Origin: Citrus sinensis
Lineage: Eukaryota > Streptophyta > Magnoliopsida > Sapindales > Rutaceae
NCBI RefSeq assembly: GCF_022201045.2
Contig: NC_068560.1
Coordinates: forward strand, 22,275,501-22,339,500
DNA length: 64,000 nucleotides
Reading direction: 5' to 3'
This document shows, piece after piece, positions 23,332 through 35,030 of the stretch. Numbering within the stretch: the first letter of the stretch is position 1; every line of letters begins with the position of its first letter. The notes beneath the pieces are model-generated. The model was not told the origin of the DNA. It worked only from the letters and a program-made list of their open reading frames with translations, and searched no databases. A program made the position numbers and the translations under genes.

Positions 23332-24825
23332 ATGAAAAGAAAAATGGCTTTCAACAATAAACCCAAGAAAACAAATCCATCGTTTTGTCAATCTAATCTT
23401 TGCATCACCCTTTTCTTCATAGTCATATTCACAATCCCTGCTCTTTTTCTCCTCCACACACCCACTAATCTAATTTGTACAAATTTGGCCACTAACCATA
23501 ATGTTAACAAGCCATGGTCCGGTGACCTTAGAAATGCAGAATTTGCATGGAACCGTCTCTCGTTTCCTCAGAATCACCCCTCAAAATTCACTCTCAAGAT
23601 TGCCGTTTTTTCACGAAAATGGCCGATCAGTACCACCCCCGGCGGCATGGAGCGCCATGCACACACATTACACATGGCTCTAGCTCGTAGAGGCCATCGT
23701 GTTCATATATTCACATCCCCCGTTGACAACATCAATAGCCCTTCAATATCTCATCAAGAAAATGATGATGGTAGCAATAACAAGTACCCACTAATTCATT
23801 TTCATGAAGGCGAAGCTGACAAGTGGAGGTACAGCAAAGCTTGGGAACAGTTTGATGAAGAGAATCAACGAGAGCCGTTCGATGTGGTTCATTCAGAAAG
23901 CGTGGCACTTCCCCATTGGCTAGCCCGCAACGTTACGAATCTAGCAGTTTCATGGCACGGTATTGCCTTGGAGAGCTTGCAGTCCGGGATCTTTCAAGAC
24001 TTGACTCGTAAACCGCTAGAGCCCATGTCTCTGGCTTTCAACAAAAGCTTACAAGGAGTCATGCTAAAAGTACTCAATGAGATTAGATTCTTCAATAAAT
24101 ATGCACATCATGTAGCAATAAGTGATAGTTGTGGGGAAATGCTAAGGGATGTGTACCAAATCCCTAGTGAAAGAGTCCATGTGATTCTGAATGGTATCAA
24201 TGAAAATGAATATGGGGTTGATTTGTCACTAGGCCAAAGTTTCAGATCAAGAATTGGCATCCCAAAAAATGCAAGTTTAGTGCTCGGCGTCGCGGGGAGA
24301 TTAGTGAAGGATAAAGGGCACCCCTTACTCCACGAAGCCTTCTCCAAGCTTATGGTAAAATACCCAGATGTGTATTTGATTGTAGCCGGGTCAGGCCCAT
24401 GGGAGCAGCGGTACAAAGATTTTGGTCACCAAGTTTTGGTCATGGGATCAATGAGTCCAGCTGAGCTTAGGGCTTTTTACAATGCCATTGACATTTTTGT
24501 GAACCCAACGCTTAGGCCACAAGGGCTTGATCTTACTCTAATGGAGGCAATGATGAGTGGGAAACCGGTTATGGCATCGAGGTTTCCGAGTATTAAGGGT
24601 ACCATTGTTGTTGATGATGAGTTTGGTTTCATGTTTGCTCCGAATGTGGAGTCATTGCACAAGACATTGGAGGCTGCGGTGAGTGAAGGGCCAATGAGTC
24701 TTGCACAGAGGGGAGAGGCTTGCCGGCAGTATGCAGCTTCTATGTTTACGGCAAGTAAGATGGCATTGGCATATGAGAGGTTATTTCTTTGTATCAAGAA
24801 TGAAACATTTTGTGACTACCCTTGA
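23332..24825 (+). CDS. GT4-family glycosyltransferase, membrane-anchored
   Basis: This is a GT-B fold retaining glycosyltransferase of the plant group represented by Arabidopsis At1g75420/At1g19710. The donor sugar and acceptor are not known to me. The single exon gives 497 residues. A basic N-terminus is followed by one hydrophobic segment at about 24-46, giving a type II topology consistent with the Golgi. The N-terminal glycosyltransferase domain has the nucleotide-sugar loop GGMERHAHTLHMALARRGH (about 105-123). The C-terminal GT4 domain starts near 315 (LVLGVAGRLVKDKGHPLL) and contains RPQGLDLTLMEAMMSGKPVMA, the family's donor-binding Glu region. A second ATG lies 4 codons downstream of the first; I kept the upstream one. 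Confidence 0.88.
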   Translation: MKRKMAFNNKPKKTNPSFCQSNLCITLFFIVIFTIPALFLLHTPTNLICTNLATNHNVNKPWSGDLRNAEFAWNRLSFPQNHPSKFTLKIAVFSRKWPISTTPGGMERHAHTLHMALARRGHRVHIFTSPVDNINSPSISHQENDDGSNNKYPLIHFHEGEADKWRYSKAWEQFDEENQREPFDVVHSESVALPHWLARNVTNLAVSWHGIALESLQSGIFQDLTRKPLEPMSLAFNKSLQGVMLKVLNEIRFFNKYAHHVAISDSCGEMLRDVYQIPSERVHVILNGINENEYGVDLSLGQSFRSRIGIPKNASLVLGVAGRLVKDKGHPLLHEAFSKLMVKYPDVYLIVAGSGPWEQRYKDFGHQVLVMGSMSPAELRAFYNAIDIFVNPTLRPQGLDLTLMEAMMSGKPVMASRFPSIKGTIVVDDEFGFMFAPNVESLHKTLEAAVSEGPMSLAQRGEACRQYAASMFTASKMALAYERLFLCIKNETFCDYP

Positions 24826-25665
24826 TTAGGTAATAATTTTTTCCTTCTCAAAAAAAAAAAAAAGGTAATAATTTTTTCAATTAATTAGATTGTTTTTTTA
24901 ACTAAATTTGTGAAAATCTTGGAGTCAATTAATTGTTTGCATAGTTTGATTCTTCGATTTTGATTTACATAATGAAAGGCAATAATTCTTATTCATTATG
25001 TTAGTTGGTTCTTCTATTTTGTGCAAAACTCACGCGAAGTAGCATGGGTAAAGCCGTGAATCAAGTTACGTTACATTATCAAATTAGTAAAGAGGATACA
25101 TTTCACATGTCTCCTATCGCTCACTGTTACTGTGGAAATAAAAAACTTGTTTAACAGTTAGTGAAATAGAATTCTCTAAAGAATTGAGGTTTTTTTTTTC
25201 CTTTCCCCAAAAATTCATACGCGTGACTTATAATAATTAAAAAAAATAAAATTTTTGTTAAGTGCACATGTGACACAAGATTATTAAAATTCAAGAGAGC
25301 TAGATTAGTTGAGAATCATAAACAATATTATACAACTGTTCATGCCTTCTTAAGAAACAAAGTTAAGGGACAGAATATGTTCTAAATATATATCTTCAAC
25401 TTCAGAGACAGATTATGGGTGCCAAATAATTGAATTAGTAAAAAAAATTTGTACAAGTCTAGGTTTTGTACCCTTTCACATGGGTGGGAAGAGGATTGAG
25501 TTACTGTTACGCTAAAAATTTCAAGTAATTGGAGGAGTACATAAGTTCAATGGCCAATCAAATAGATTAATATATCATGACTGCAAAGATCGAAAGCAAG
25601 CAATCCATCTTTTGTTTGGACAACTATTCTAATGATCATCGGAATCTGTGGATTCAGGGTATTAA
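24826..25665. other. Intergenic DNA downstream of the glycosyltransferase
   Basis: The first part is the likely 3' UTR: a short duplicated phrase, ggtaataattttttc, occurs twice near 24830 and 24864, separated by a poly-A run. No other gene was recognised. Confidence 0.5.
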
Positions 25666-26556
25666 TGTTGCGTTTACTTTTTGGATTGGAGTGGGAATCC
25701 TGAGGAGTGGGAATCCTTGGATTAGGAGTGTGGAGTAGGAATCCTTGGATTAGGAGTGTGGAGTGGGAGTGGGAGTAAGTTGTTTACTTACACTGGAATG
25801 GAAGCATGGAATAGAGATCATAATCCAATTTATGTGTTTACTTTGTCTTGGATTGGGAGTAAATAGTTACAAATTACAATTTTATCCTTATTTAAAGAAT
25901 TATAGTTTTTAATTACAAAATTAATAAAAAATATATTTAATGAATAATATTTATTTTATTATATTTGTAAATTTATTATAATTATTAATATTCTTAATTA
26001 TGAACAATAAATTATTAATTTTAATATAAAATGAAACCTTATTTTATTTAATATAATTATATTAAATTTATTATTATATAAAATAATAATATAATATTAT
26101 TTAGTACAAAATTAATATTTTCTTAGAATAAACTATTTATTATTATTAATATTAAATAAATATAGTACTATTATTTTTAAAATAAATATAATAATATTAT
26201 ATTTATTAATTCTCTATTAATATAATAATATTATTTTAAAATAATTTTAACTTAGAATCAATGTAAATTATTATTTAGTTAAATATAATATTATTATTCA
26301 AATAAATATTATTTATTTTATTTTATTAATTATAAAATATTAAATTAAATTAAAAATGAAAGGGTAAAAATGGGAGAGGTGGGAGTGGATTCCCACTCCC
26401 ACCTTCCCCAATGGGAGTCCCACTCCCACTCCCCACTCCAAAAATGAGTGGGGTCCACGGAGTGGGATTCCCAATCCGTGGCCATTTTAAGCAAGTAAAC
26501 GCTGGAGTGGGAGGAATCCACACTCCTCACTCCCACTCCAGCAAGTAAACATAACC
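25666..26556. mobile_element. PIF/Harbinger-like MITE, 891 bp, with GAGTGGGA-rich subterminal repeats
   Basis: TAA at 25663-25665 and 26557-26559 flanks inverted ends: the left is TGTTGCGTTTAC and the right's reverse complement is GGTTATGTTTAC. Both subterminal zones (about 25685-25780 and 26375-26545) are packed with copies of gagtggga(atcc) or its complement. The ~500 bp interior (25860-26350) is nearly pure A+T and could form many hairpins. There is no coding capacity. Confidence 0.7.
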
Positions 26557-27010
26557 TAATTGTATATTCCTCAACTAAAGCTGAGTTGGAGTTGACGATT
26601 TTGATCATCAATAAGGACAAATAAAAGATTCTGCGATATATATGCATACATACAGAGGAACTATTGAATTCGGGGAACAAATGGCAAAAGAAACTAGAAC
26701 TACTCCCCACTTCTTGTAGAATCTGATGCAAAGAAAAGTTGTAATGCTCATTGATATATGGAACAGATACCACACGAGGTCAGATATCATTATCAAAATT
26801 TAGAAAGTATTAACCGTGAATAAAAAGTAAAAAGGAACTAATCAAGGAACTTGAATCTTGATTGCCACAATATTGAAGTGATCATGTTTGTATAATGTCC
26901 CAACTATTTAAGTGCCACAACACAAGGGACTTGAATACAATTTCCTGATGATCATGATCTATACAAGTTTTGCCTCTTCACATGGAATCAATTCTAATCA
27001 CCCACCATCA
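26557..27010. other. Short intergenic stretch, likely 3' UTR of the MFS gene
   Basis: This lies directly downstream of the minus-strand transporter gene. No coding content of its own was recognised. Confidence 0.5.
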
Positions 27011-30000
27011 TCAATACAATTGTGTTGATGATAACCGTTTTCGTTCGAAACAATCATAAGCATGCCTAGTTCTCAAAAACAGAAGCACACTAGCAGCTAA
27101 ACCCACCACCGATACGCATCCCCACAGCACAAATGTTAAGAAGTAGCAGTGTCTCCCCATGCATACTACTGAGTCACTGACAACATTGCCTATGCCTATG
27201 CCAGAGCTTACATTTGAGTCATAAACTATTGCAGCAAGAAAGCCATAAACCAGTGAGCCAATTGGGATATTAGTGATGAGAATGTTGTGATTTACGCCTA
27301 CGCTGTTAGGTCCAAAAAGTTCTGATGTAATTGAAACAGCAGCTGCAAATATGAACCCTGAGCTCAGCCCTATTAGCGATGTCCCTGCTTGTAGTGCCAC
27401 TGCATTCCCTGATGTAGCCAACAGGCAGAATGCCACCGGTGTTGGCAATAAAGCAATTGTTAGCCATCCAGTTCTCGCAAAGTACACCTTCCTGCATCAA
27501 CAAAAACAGAATTGGTGTTATTAGTTGCACACGTTTGTTCATCAAATGCCCTTGCTTTGCACAATGAAAGATTACTCACGCTCGCATGTAGTCTGGTGCT
27601 GCCGAGAGCAAGCGTCCGAAGAAGGAGAAGGATGAGTAAAGAGTGAGGAGAGTAGTAGTACGCGAGCTCTCTCCAAGTGATTGAGCAATTTGGCCTAGAT
27701 TGTTGCTGTACACAAGGCCAATTGCCCCCCCACAAAAGTATGCAATGTAATATAGCCAAAAATCAAGCCTAAGAACAAGCAACCGCGCTGAATGCTCTTC
27801 TCCAAGCATAGCTAACTGATCTTTTCCGATTATCGTCTCACAACACCCTCCCTTTTCAAAGCTCTTAGTCCTAGTGATACTGTATGTCATTGATGTATCA
27901 TCAGTACTCAACAGGGGTTGATCAAGTTCCTTCCCATTATTGCTTGCTTCTGCTTCACGCATAAGTAACTCTTTATGAAGCTCAAGATCATCAACATCAA
28001 TAAGAAGGAAACCGGAGCCATCAAGTCTAAAACTAGAGTGAATCGTACGTTTAAACCACTCTCTCGCGTAAACAATACCAGGGATACACAATGGGAACAT
28101 GAGAAGAAAGAGTGCTCCGCCGAAGAGGAGCCGAGATACAGTTAAATCAGAAGAATGTGCACCAAAGAGGAGGAGATACACACCGGTTAAAATGGCTATG
28201 ATATTGAGTATGAGGAAGATGAAGGAGTCGCGTTTGACGCCTTCTGGGGGAAGAGGGTCTAAAGAAGGCTGCCTAAGGATTGGGATTAAGGCTGCTAAGG
28301 AAGTGATGAGGGGAATGAGAGCATTTAAAAGGAGATACAGGGCATGTGAAGATGGATTGATTGCATTGCCAGCAAGAGCATAAATGGCTGCACTAACACC
28401 ATTGAAGCTCACTGTAAGCGACAGAGCAAGTGCTCGATTTGCTGGGAAATTTTGGATGCAAAGAACAAAACATACTGTGTTGAACCATGTTATGCTCAAT
28501 CCAGATAACAAACATAGAAAAAAAACCTGCACCCACAAATTTCACAGCAATATATATTAAGAGCATAATTACGTATGTATGCACAAAGAAATAAGATCAA
28601 GAAGAAACTGAGTAGTCTTAAAATAGGCTAAATGTTTTTTTTTTTTTCAAAATTTTCCTCACATTGAAGGGGGACCTTTGTTGAGTACAGAGCACTGGGC
28701 TGAAAAGCAATTTCAGAAACTACTAGGGGTTAAACTGATATTTATCTAATTCTATACAAGTTTAACTTTGAGCCCCATTTATTTCACTGATTTATGATAT
28801 GGCCCTTTAGATTTGTTATTTTTATATCATAGTCCCACCGACTCAAAAGTTAGCTACAGAATTGTTTTATTTGAGAGAAAAGAAAATTTTAGTTATGCCT
28901 CATAAAAACTGAAAGCATCTTTTTTAAAAAAAAATATGTGAATTGTCTTTTAGTGGAACCTTGTGGGTTGCTTGATTGTCACTCCTAATTTGGAAAAAGC
29001 CATTATAAGAGAAAGTGAAACTTGTCCAGACTACTTCTGAGGAGAAACTTCGTCCAAGCAAAATTACAGCATATATGAGAGAGTACATAATAGAATAAAT
29101 GAAATAAATTAATTAATATATCATAAAAAATCATTGTGAAATTTCACAACCCAACTTCAAATTTTACCAGGACGTGTATATAAACAACAACACGTTAACT
29201 AGGCATTGAGCGTAACTCAACTGATTGTGAATGTATTTTACATCCCCAATCCCTTAAATTTGAGTAATATTAAAATAAATAATTTTAATATTTAATGGGT
29301 GAAATTTGAAGTTTCTCGTCCCGAAATACAAACTAAAAAAAGGGGTAAAAATGAGTAATGAAATATTTTTTCTTTTTTCTTTTTTGGGAAAAAAGGGAAA
29401 AGAAGAAGCAGAGAGTCTCCTGAGATAGGTGAGGGACCTACCAAGGCTGTACAATTATGATTGGTTTCATCAATCTACTCAGACTTGGCAGTTGGTACCC
29501 ATTGTCCTCCATTATCTCCCCTATTAGCGTTGCATTTTATTAGGCTTAATTTTCACTCTCCTTCTTAGCCATAAAAAAAAATTAAAATTAATTAACTAAT
29601 AATAATAAAATAATAAACTGAAAAAAAAAAATGACAGCACCCAAGTAACCACTAAAGACCGGCACCCATCTTCTAAATTTTTCTGGAACAAGAAACAGAA
29701 ATGAAAAGAAAACTGAAATGAAATCAAAATCAAAGATTAAAAAAAACAAAGCAACAGAATATGCAACATATAGATATACACACACACACATACCAGTATA
29801 TAAGGCAGGGAAATAACATGACTGATAACAAGCCATTGGAGGCCATAACCAAAGAACCCCATGAAAGCAGCCATGAAAAGCACAACCCACAAGGGGAAAT
29901 ACATCAGAGCCAACCCAGATAACCATCCAAAGAGCTTCCCTAAATCAGAAGCCGTGGCTAGATAATTCAACTGCACTTGCGATACCCCCAAAACAGATTT

Positions 30001-30234
30001 CAAATCCGATGAGTATGCCGAGAAATCAAAATTTGTCCCCGTGAATGCTTGAATCCATATGGTTGCCACCAGTATCATCCATTTTCTCGATTGCCCTGCC
30101 ATCAAGAAAAATAAGTGGATCAATGTCCTGTAAATGTTCACAGGACGGCGTTTTTTCTCAGGCTCTGTGTCTGTTGATTTGCTGCTGCTGCTGCTGCTGC
30201 GTTTGCTTTCCGAATCTTTCCGTGGCCTTATCAT
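27011..30234 (-). CDS. Nodulin-like / NFD4-type MFS transporter
   Basis: This is a multi-pass membrane protein with an N-terminal nodulin-like domain and a C-terminal MFS half; the substrate is unknown. Three exons on the minus strand (30234-29794, 28526-27580, 27491-27011) join in phase to 622 residues, the usual size of this family. GT-AG borders are seen at 29793/28527 and 27579/27492. The second junction rebuilds an Ala codon within DYMRAKVYFARTGWL, a conserved family phrase. The N-terminal 30 residues are basic, with a Ser run encoded by a CTG-type trinucleotide repeat. The first helix block, WMILVATIWIQAFTGTNFDFSAYS, is the family signature. A hydrophilic loop (about 310-370) separates the two membrane halves. 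About 12 helices are expected. Intron 1 is 1267 bp. Confidence 0.92.
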
Positions 30235-33061
30235 TTATATAGTTGTTAAATTAACACTTTTTGGTAATGGTAAAAGTTTAATTTGCTTTTCGATTTTCTC
30301 TAGATTTTTAATCTCTTTTCATGTATCAAAGTTTTTACTATATTTTTCTATCATTCTTTTTATCATTTGGGTCCTTGTTGTTTGCAAAAAATGAAGTAGG
30401 AAAACTCAGGTTTCTTAAATATCTAACTTAAGTCCTTGTCTGTTGTGGGCGTCCCACTGATGATAAAACTAACAAAAGGTCTAAAATAACATTTATTTGC
30501 TCCTAATTTGTCAACTGAGTGAAGACATGCTTAAAAAAATCAATAACGTAATCATTAGATTTTTCTTTAATCAATTTTTTTCCAAATTATGCAAGTTATA
30601 ATTACGAACATAAAAAGTTAAAATTTAATTGGCATCTTAAACAAGTTTTAACATTTTTTATTACTAAAAATTAAATATTAATTTTTGAGTATTAATTTGG
30701 GTAAAAACAAAAATAAAATAAGAATTTATTATCATCTTTATTATTAGATAAATCATTCACCTTCAAATTTAAATTGATATGTAAAAGTCATATAGTAATA
30801 TTAAAAAGTCTTAAAGCTCTTCTATATCAATCATACGCAATTACGCTCTATAAGAACAAAACAAAAAAAATAATTTATTGATTAAAGAATTTTAAGGAGG
30901 GATTTTAGAATTTATTTCAAAAATTTATCTTATAAAATATAAAAATCATTTTTCATCCCATTATTTTTTTTATTTTCCGTAACTTTGTTTAGACTAAATA
31001 AAAAAAGAAAACTATTTATTTTGACTAAAATATTCCATGTTTCCAATATAATTTTTTGTAACAGTCAAACTTTATCAATGACTTTAAAACACAATACAAA
31101 TGACAAACAATCAAAATTCAAGATTCAGGGAGGACTTAACTGAATAATTCAAAATATATGGTCCCTGAGTTAATATTAGTGAAACGGCACGGGCTTCAAT
31201 GAATTTTCAGGGAAAAAAACTCATATTTTGGTTTGACTGTGGTGGCTCTCATAAATGACGCGTCCATGGATTGCATGCACGTGGCAGCATGTTATGGCAA
31301 AAGAATATACTAGTAACAGTTTTTTTTTTTTTTTTCTCGTTTTTAAAGACTTGAAAAGGGGATTCTTCGTACACGAACTTCTCGTGATATCGAGCATCCC
31401 ACGTCATCGTGGTTTTGGCGTGCATGAGGATTCCCAGGAGATAATCGAGATGTGTTGCGCAACCTTACGCAATATTTAAGAAATGTAACGATAAATTTAT
31501 TATTAATAATAAAAAATTTATCGATCACTTTATTTATTAAATTATTGAATAAAACTTAAATAATAACACGATTAAAAATTTAAATCTTTTTTTCCTTTAT
31601 TCATGTGAGTTGAGTTTTAACCTTGTATTTTTATACCATCCACTAAATTTTACTAATTAAATTAATTAACGTATACTCAGAAAATCATTTAACAAAATGA
31701 AATAATCGTTGGTTCTAAAATTAATTATTCAGGCAAAAAATTCAGACAATTGATAGAGATTTTTTTTAAGGGAGCTGCTACCTTAACGTAAGGTACAATC
31801 CTCTCATATAATTATAGGTCCTACCTCTCAACTGTAGAGAGAATTATACCTTACTTTAAACGTAACGTGGGCAAATAACACGATTAAAAATAATAACCCG
31901 ATTAAAAATTTAAATCTTTTTTTCTTTATTCATGTGAGTTGAGTTTGAACCTTATATTTTTATACCATCCACTAAATTTTACTAATTAAATTAATTAACG
32001 TATACTCAGAAAATCATTTAACAAAATGAAATAATCGTTGGTTCTAAAATTAATTATTGAGGCCAAAAATTCGGACAATTGATAGAGATTTTTTTTTTCA
32101 AAGATGCTTTTCATAATTTTATGGAGGGGTCAATTCGGACGTCCACATGGTAGACTTTGTTCATGCATCATAATTGTTGTGTTTAGATTGCTTTTTATTT
32201 TGTTGACTAGACCGAATAGTATCAATTTGGGATTTGAGTCAGTTTAGACGTTCTGCAAAATGAATTTAATTTCGTCAATAAAAGCAAACGTGCTATTTGG
32301 TGGTACGCAAACTCTTCACTTTTGAAGTTAATATTTTGTCTAAACAATATGAAGTGGTGACCTTTTTTTTTTTTCAATTATTTGAGAATTGCATAATGAC
32401 TTTCAATATTTTTAGACAAGTCAAAATCTAAAATAATAAATTATTAGTTATATATGTAGCTATTTTCCAAAAAATTATAAAAATAAAATTTCACACAATT
32501 AATGGCTTAATCATCTGACTGTCGTATATATGAGGGACGAAACATAATGGAAACTATAGGGGGCCGTGGCCCTGTAAAAATTTCAGAAATTTTCTTTTAA
32601 TATGCATCTGATGTACTCCTAAGCATTCATTATGATCTTACCCAATTTATCTTTTTTTTTTCCTTTCCTTATAAAAGTATTAAATCATAATTCTCTTTTC
32701 TAATTCAATATTCAGTTCAGAAACTCACTTTCTTTTAACTCATCTCTAAATTTATCGTTGTTCCATTCTTTGATGATAATTAACTTAATTCATACAGCTC
32801 CTGCAACTAAAGTTTTCAATTTCCGCCCCTATTATATATTGTCTATCACATAATCGTATAAACATATAAAGCTTTAGCGCTAGAACAAAACGAAACAAAG
32901 GTCGTCAATCTGTATTTTGTTAAATGAGAATGTTCGGGATGAATAATCAAGTATTTGCCTTAATTATTTTTCCTATAAATTAATAAACTCTTAAAAAATA
33001 TTTTCTTCCTTTTTTTTTTGCTTGAACCATGAGGTGGTTCTGAGTGGGCCTCAATTGTGGA
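30235..33061. other. Intergenic DNA between the MFS gene and a hAT element
   Basis: The left edge should include the MFS promoter. No gene was recognised. Apart from the tandem duplication at 31561-32098 and a small foldback inside it (about 31785-31875, with TAAGGTACAATCCTCTC against GAGAGAATTATACCTTA), I see only AT-rich sequence. Confidence 0.5.
31561..32098. repeat. Direct duplication, period 330 bp
   Basis: About 31561-31768 and 31891-32098 are nearly identical over 208 bp. The intervening 122 bp contain a short inverted-repeat element and a partial third start of the unit (aataacacgattaaaaa near 31874). The minus strand of each unit carries a degenerate pol III B box (GGTTCAAACTC in the right copy), so the unit may derive from a SINE. 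Confidence 0.85.
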
Positions 33062-33298
33062 TAACTATGGCCAATGGGCCGTGCCGTGCCGTGCCCACAT
33101 TTTTTTCAGTTGAGCCCGGCACGGCCCACGGCACGAGCCCTCTCGTGCCGTGCTCGTGCCGTGCCGTGGGCCGTGCCCAAAAAAAGCCCACCAACTTTTT
33201 TTTTTTTTTGCGTGCTTAACGTGCTTTATTCAAGCCCACGTGTCTAACGTGCTTTATTCAAGCCCACGTGCTTGACGTGCTTTTTTAAGCCCACCAAC

Positions 33299-33340
<42 letters not shown>
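33299..33340. repeat. (AAT)n microsatellite
   Basis: About 14 perfect trinucleotide units, ending at the edge of the TSD of the 203-bp MITE that follows. Confidence 0.9.
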
Positions 33341-33347
33341 TTCAAAA

Positions 33348-33550
33348 GAGTAATGATACAGCCACAAACTCTTGTACAAACTTATTTTGTACAAACTGAC
33401 GTGGCATTAATTCATTAGTTGAATGAAAATATAAATTAATAAAAACAAATCATGTGGGTCAAGTGATGTTTAATTCAACCAATCTTATCATGCCACATCA
33501 GTTTGTACAAAATAAGTTTGTACAAGAGTTTGTGGCTGTATCATTACTCT
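33348..33550. mobile_element. 203-bp MITE, copy 1, hAT-type 8-bp TSD
   Basis: Perfect foldback architecture: the first ~60 bp (GAGTAATGATACAGCCACAA...) is the inverted complement of the last ~60 bp with few mismatches. It is flanked by identical 8-bp ATTCAAAA at 33340-33347 and 33551-33558. A second copy of exactly the same length lies at 61894-62096. There is no coding capacity. Confidence 0.9.
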
Positions 33551-33884
33551 ATTCAAAATCATAATCATATTAATTTTTATTAAGAGAGCAATTAACATTT
33601 TTCTTGTGTATAAAATGAAAAATATTTCAGTCACAAATGAAACATATCTCTATTAAATATTAATTAAGTTATGATTTAATATTAATATGAAAAATATTTT
33701 ATTATTAATTTTGTAAAAAAAATTATTTTTTATTTATAATATATAAATTTATGATATTTATAATCTTATTTATTAAAATCATGATATTTAGTTATTTACT
33801 TATTCATTTAATAAATTATAAACGTAAATAAATAATTAAATAAATATCATAAATAAAATTAAATAACATTATTCATTTAATAAA

Positions 33885-34526
33885 GGGTAAAAGATTATTT
33901 AGTCCCTATATTATGAGGTTAGTGTCCATTTAGTCCATGTATTTTTAAAAACACCTCAAAACGTCCCTGCTACTAAATATTGACACTTATGCCATTATTT
34001 TTTATTATTTTTAACTTGTTTTTACAATATTACATTTTTACAATAATGTTTTTTTGGATATTAATAAAAAATTAAATTATCAAATTAAACTAAAAAATAA
34101 AATAAAAACAAAAAAGGTATATATTAATTTTTGTGGAAGCTCACGTATGTCTAAAAAATTAATATCGTAAAAAATTACATTATCAATTTTTTTAGAAAAA
34201 TTAATATTTTAACTCAAGAGTGTGTTCCACAAAAATTAATATATTTTTTTATTTTATTTTATTTTTTGGTGTTAAACTGGTAATTTATTTTTTTCTTTTT
34301 AATAATGTCTAAAAAAATTATTATAATATGGTTATTTTTTTCTTTTTAATAATGTCTAAAACATTATTATAATAGGATAATATTATAAAAATAAATTAAA
34401 AGGAACAAAAGATAATGGCAAAAGTGTCAATAATTTAATGGTAAGGATGGTTTGAGGTATTTTTAAAAATATAGGGACTAAACGGGCACTAACTTCAAAA
34501 TATAGGGATTAAACGAGCTTTTACCC
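33885..34526. mobile_element. MULE-type MITE, 642 bp, with ~110-bp inverted ends
   Basis: A perfect 9-bp TSD TTTAATAAA lies at 33876-33884 and 34527-34535. The left end GGGTAAAAGATTATTTAGTC matches the reverse complement of the right end (GGGTAAAAGCTCGTTTAATC), and similarity continues for roughly 110 bp (TTTTTAAAAA, CCTCAAA, ATTGACACTT). A long TIR plus 9-bp TSD is diagnostic of Mutator-like elements. It is nested inside the hAT-like element and has no coding capacity. Confidence 0.9.
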
Positions 34527-35030
34527 TTTAATAAATATCATAAATAAAATTATGATATTTATAATTTTATTTATTAAAATCATGATATTTACTTATTCAT
34601 TTAATAAATTATAAACATAAAAGATTAGAATATTTATTTAAACTAAGATTTAATGATTTAAATTAATTTTTAAAAGTCTATGCTAAAAAATATATTAAAA
34701 CATTTAATTTCAAGATATTGTACTTTAATTTCATAACATTTTATATTTACTTTTTGTTAAAAAAATTTACTTAGATATATTTTGGCCCACGTGCTATTAA
34801 TGGCTCACGGGCCGCGTGCTAGCCTACTAATGAACCGTGCTTATTACGTGCTTTTTCGCGTGCCGTGCTTTAAGGCCCGCGTGCCTAAAATTCTAAGCCC
34901 GGCACGGCCCACGTGCGTGCCGTGTCGTGCCTCGTGCCTCACCGAAACGTGCTCGTGCCGTGCCGTGCCGTACGGACACGTGCCGTGCCCGTGCCGTGCC
35001 ATGTGCCGCCCGGCCCATTGGCCATCTTTA

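Larger units (their letters stand above)
33062..35030. mobile_element. hAT-like non-autonomous element, 1969 bp, with GTGCC-rich ends
   Basis: The 20-bp ends TAACTATGGCCAATGGGCCG and (reverse complement of the right end) TAAAGATGGCCAATGGGCCG are inverted repeats with 18 matches. The flanks are identical 8-bp duplications ATTGTGGA at 33054-33061 and 35031-35038, the TSD length of hAT elements. Subterminal zones of ~150-230 bp are packed with GTGCC/GGCAC repeats, far more GC-rich than the surroundings and likely transposase-binding arrays. No transposase remains. The interior is invaded by a 203-bp MITE and a 642-bp MULE-type element, so it is older than both. Confidence 0.85.

Noticed and set aside
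26345-26773. 142-codon minus-strand frame
   Set aside because: It crosses the right end of a MITE, and its C-terminal half is translation of the GAGTGGGA repeats.
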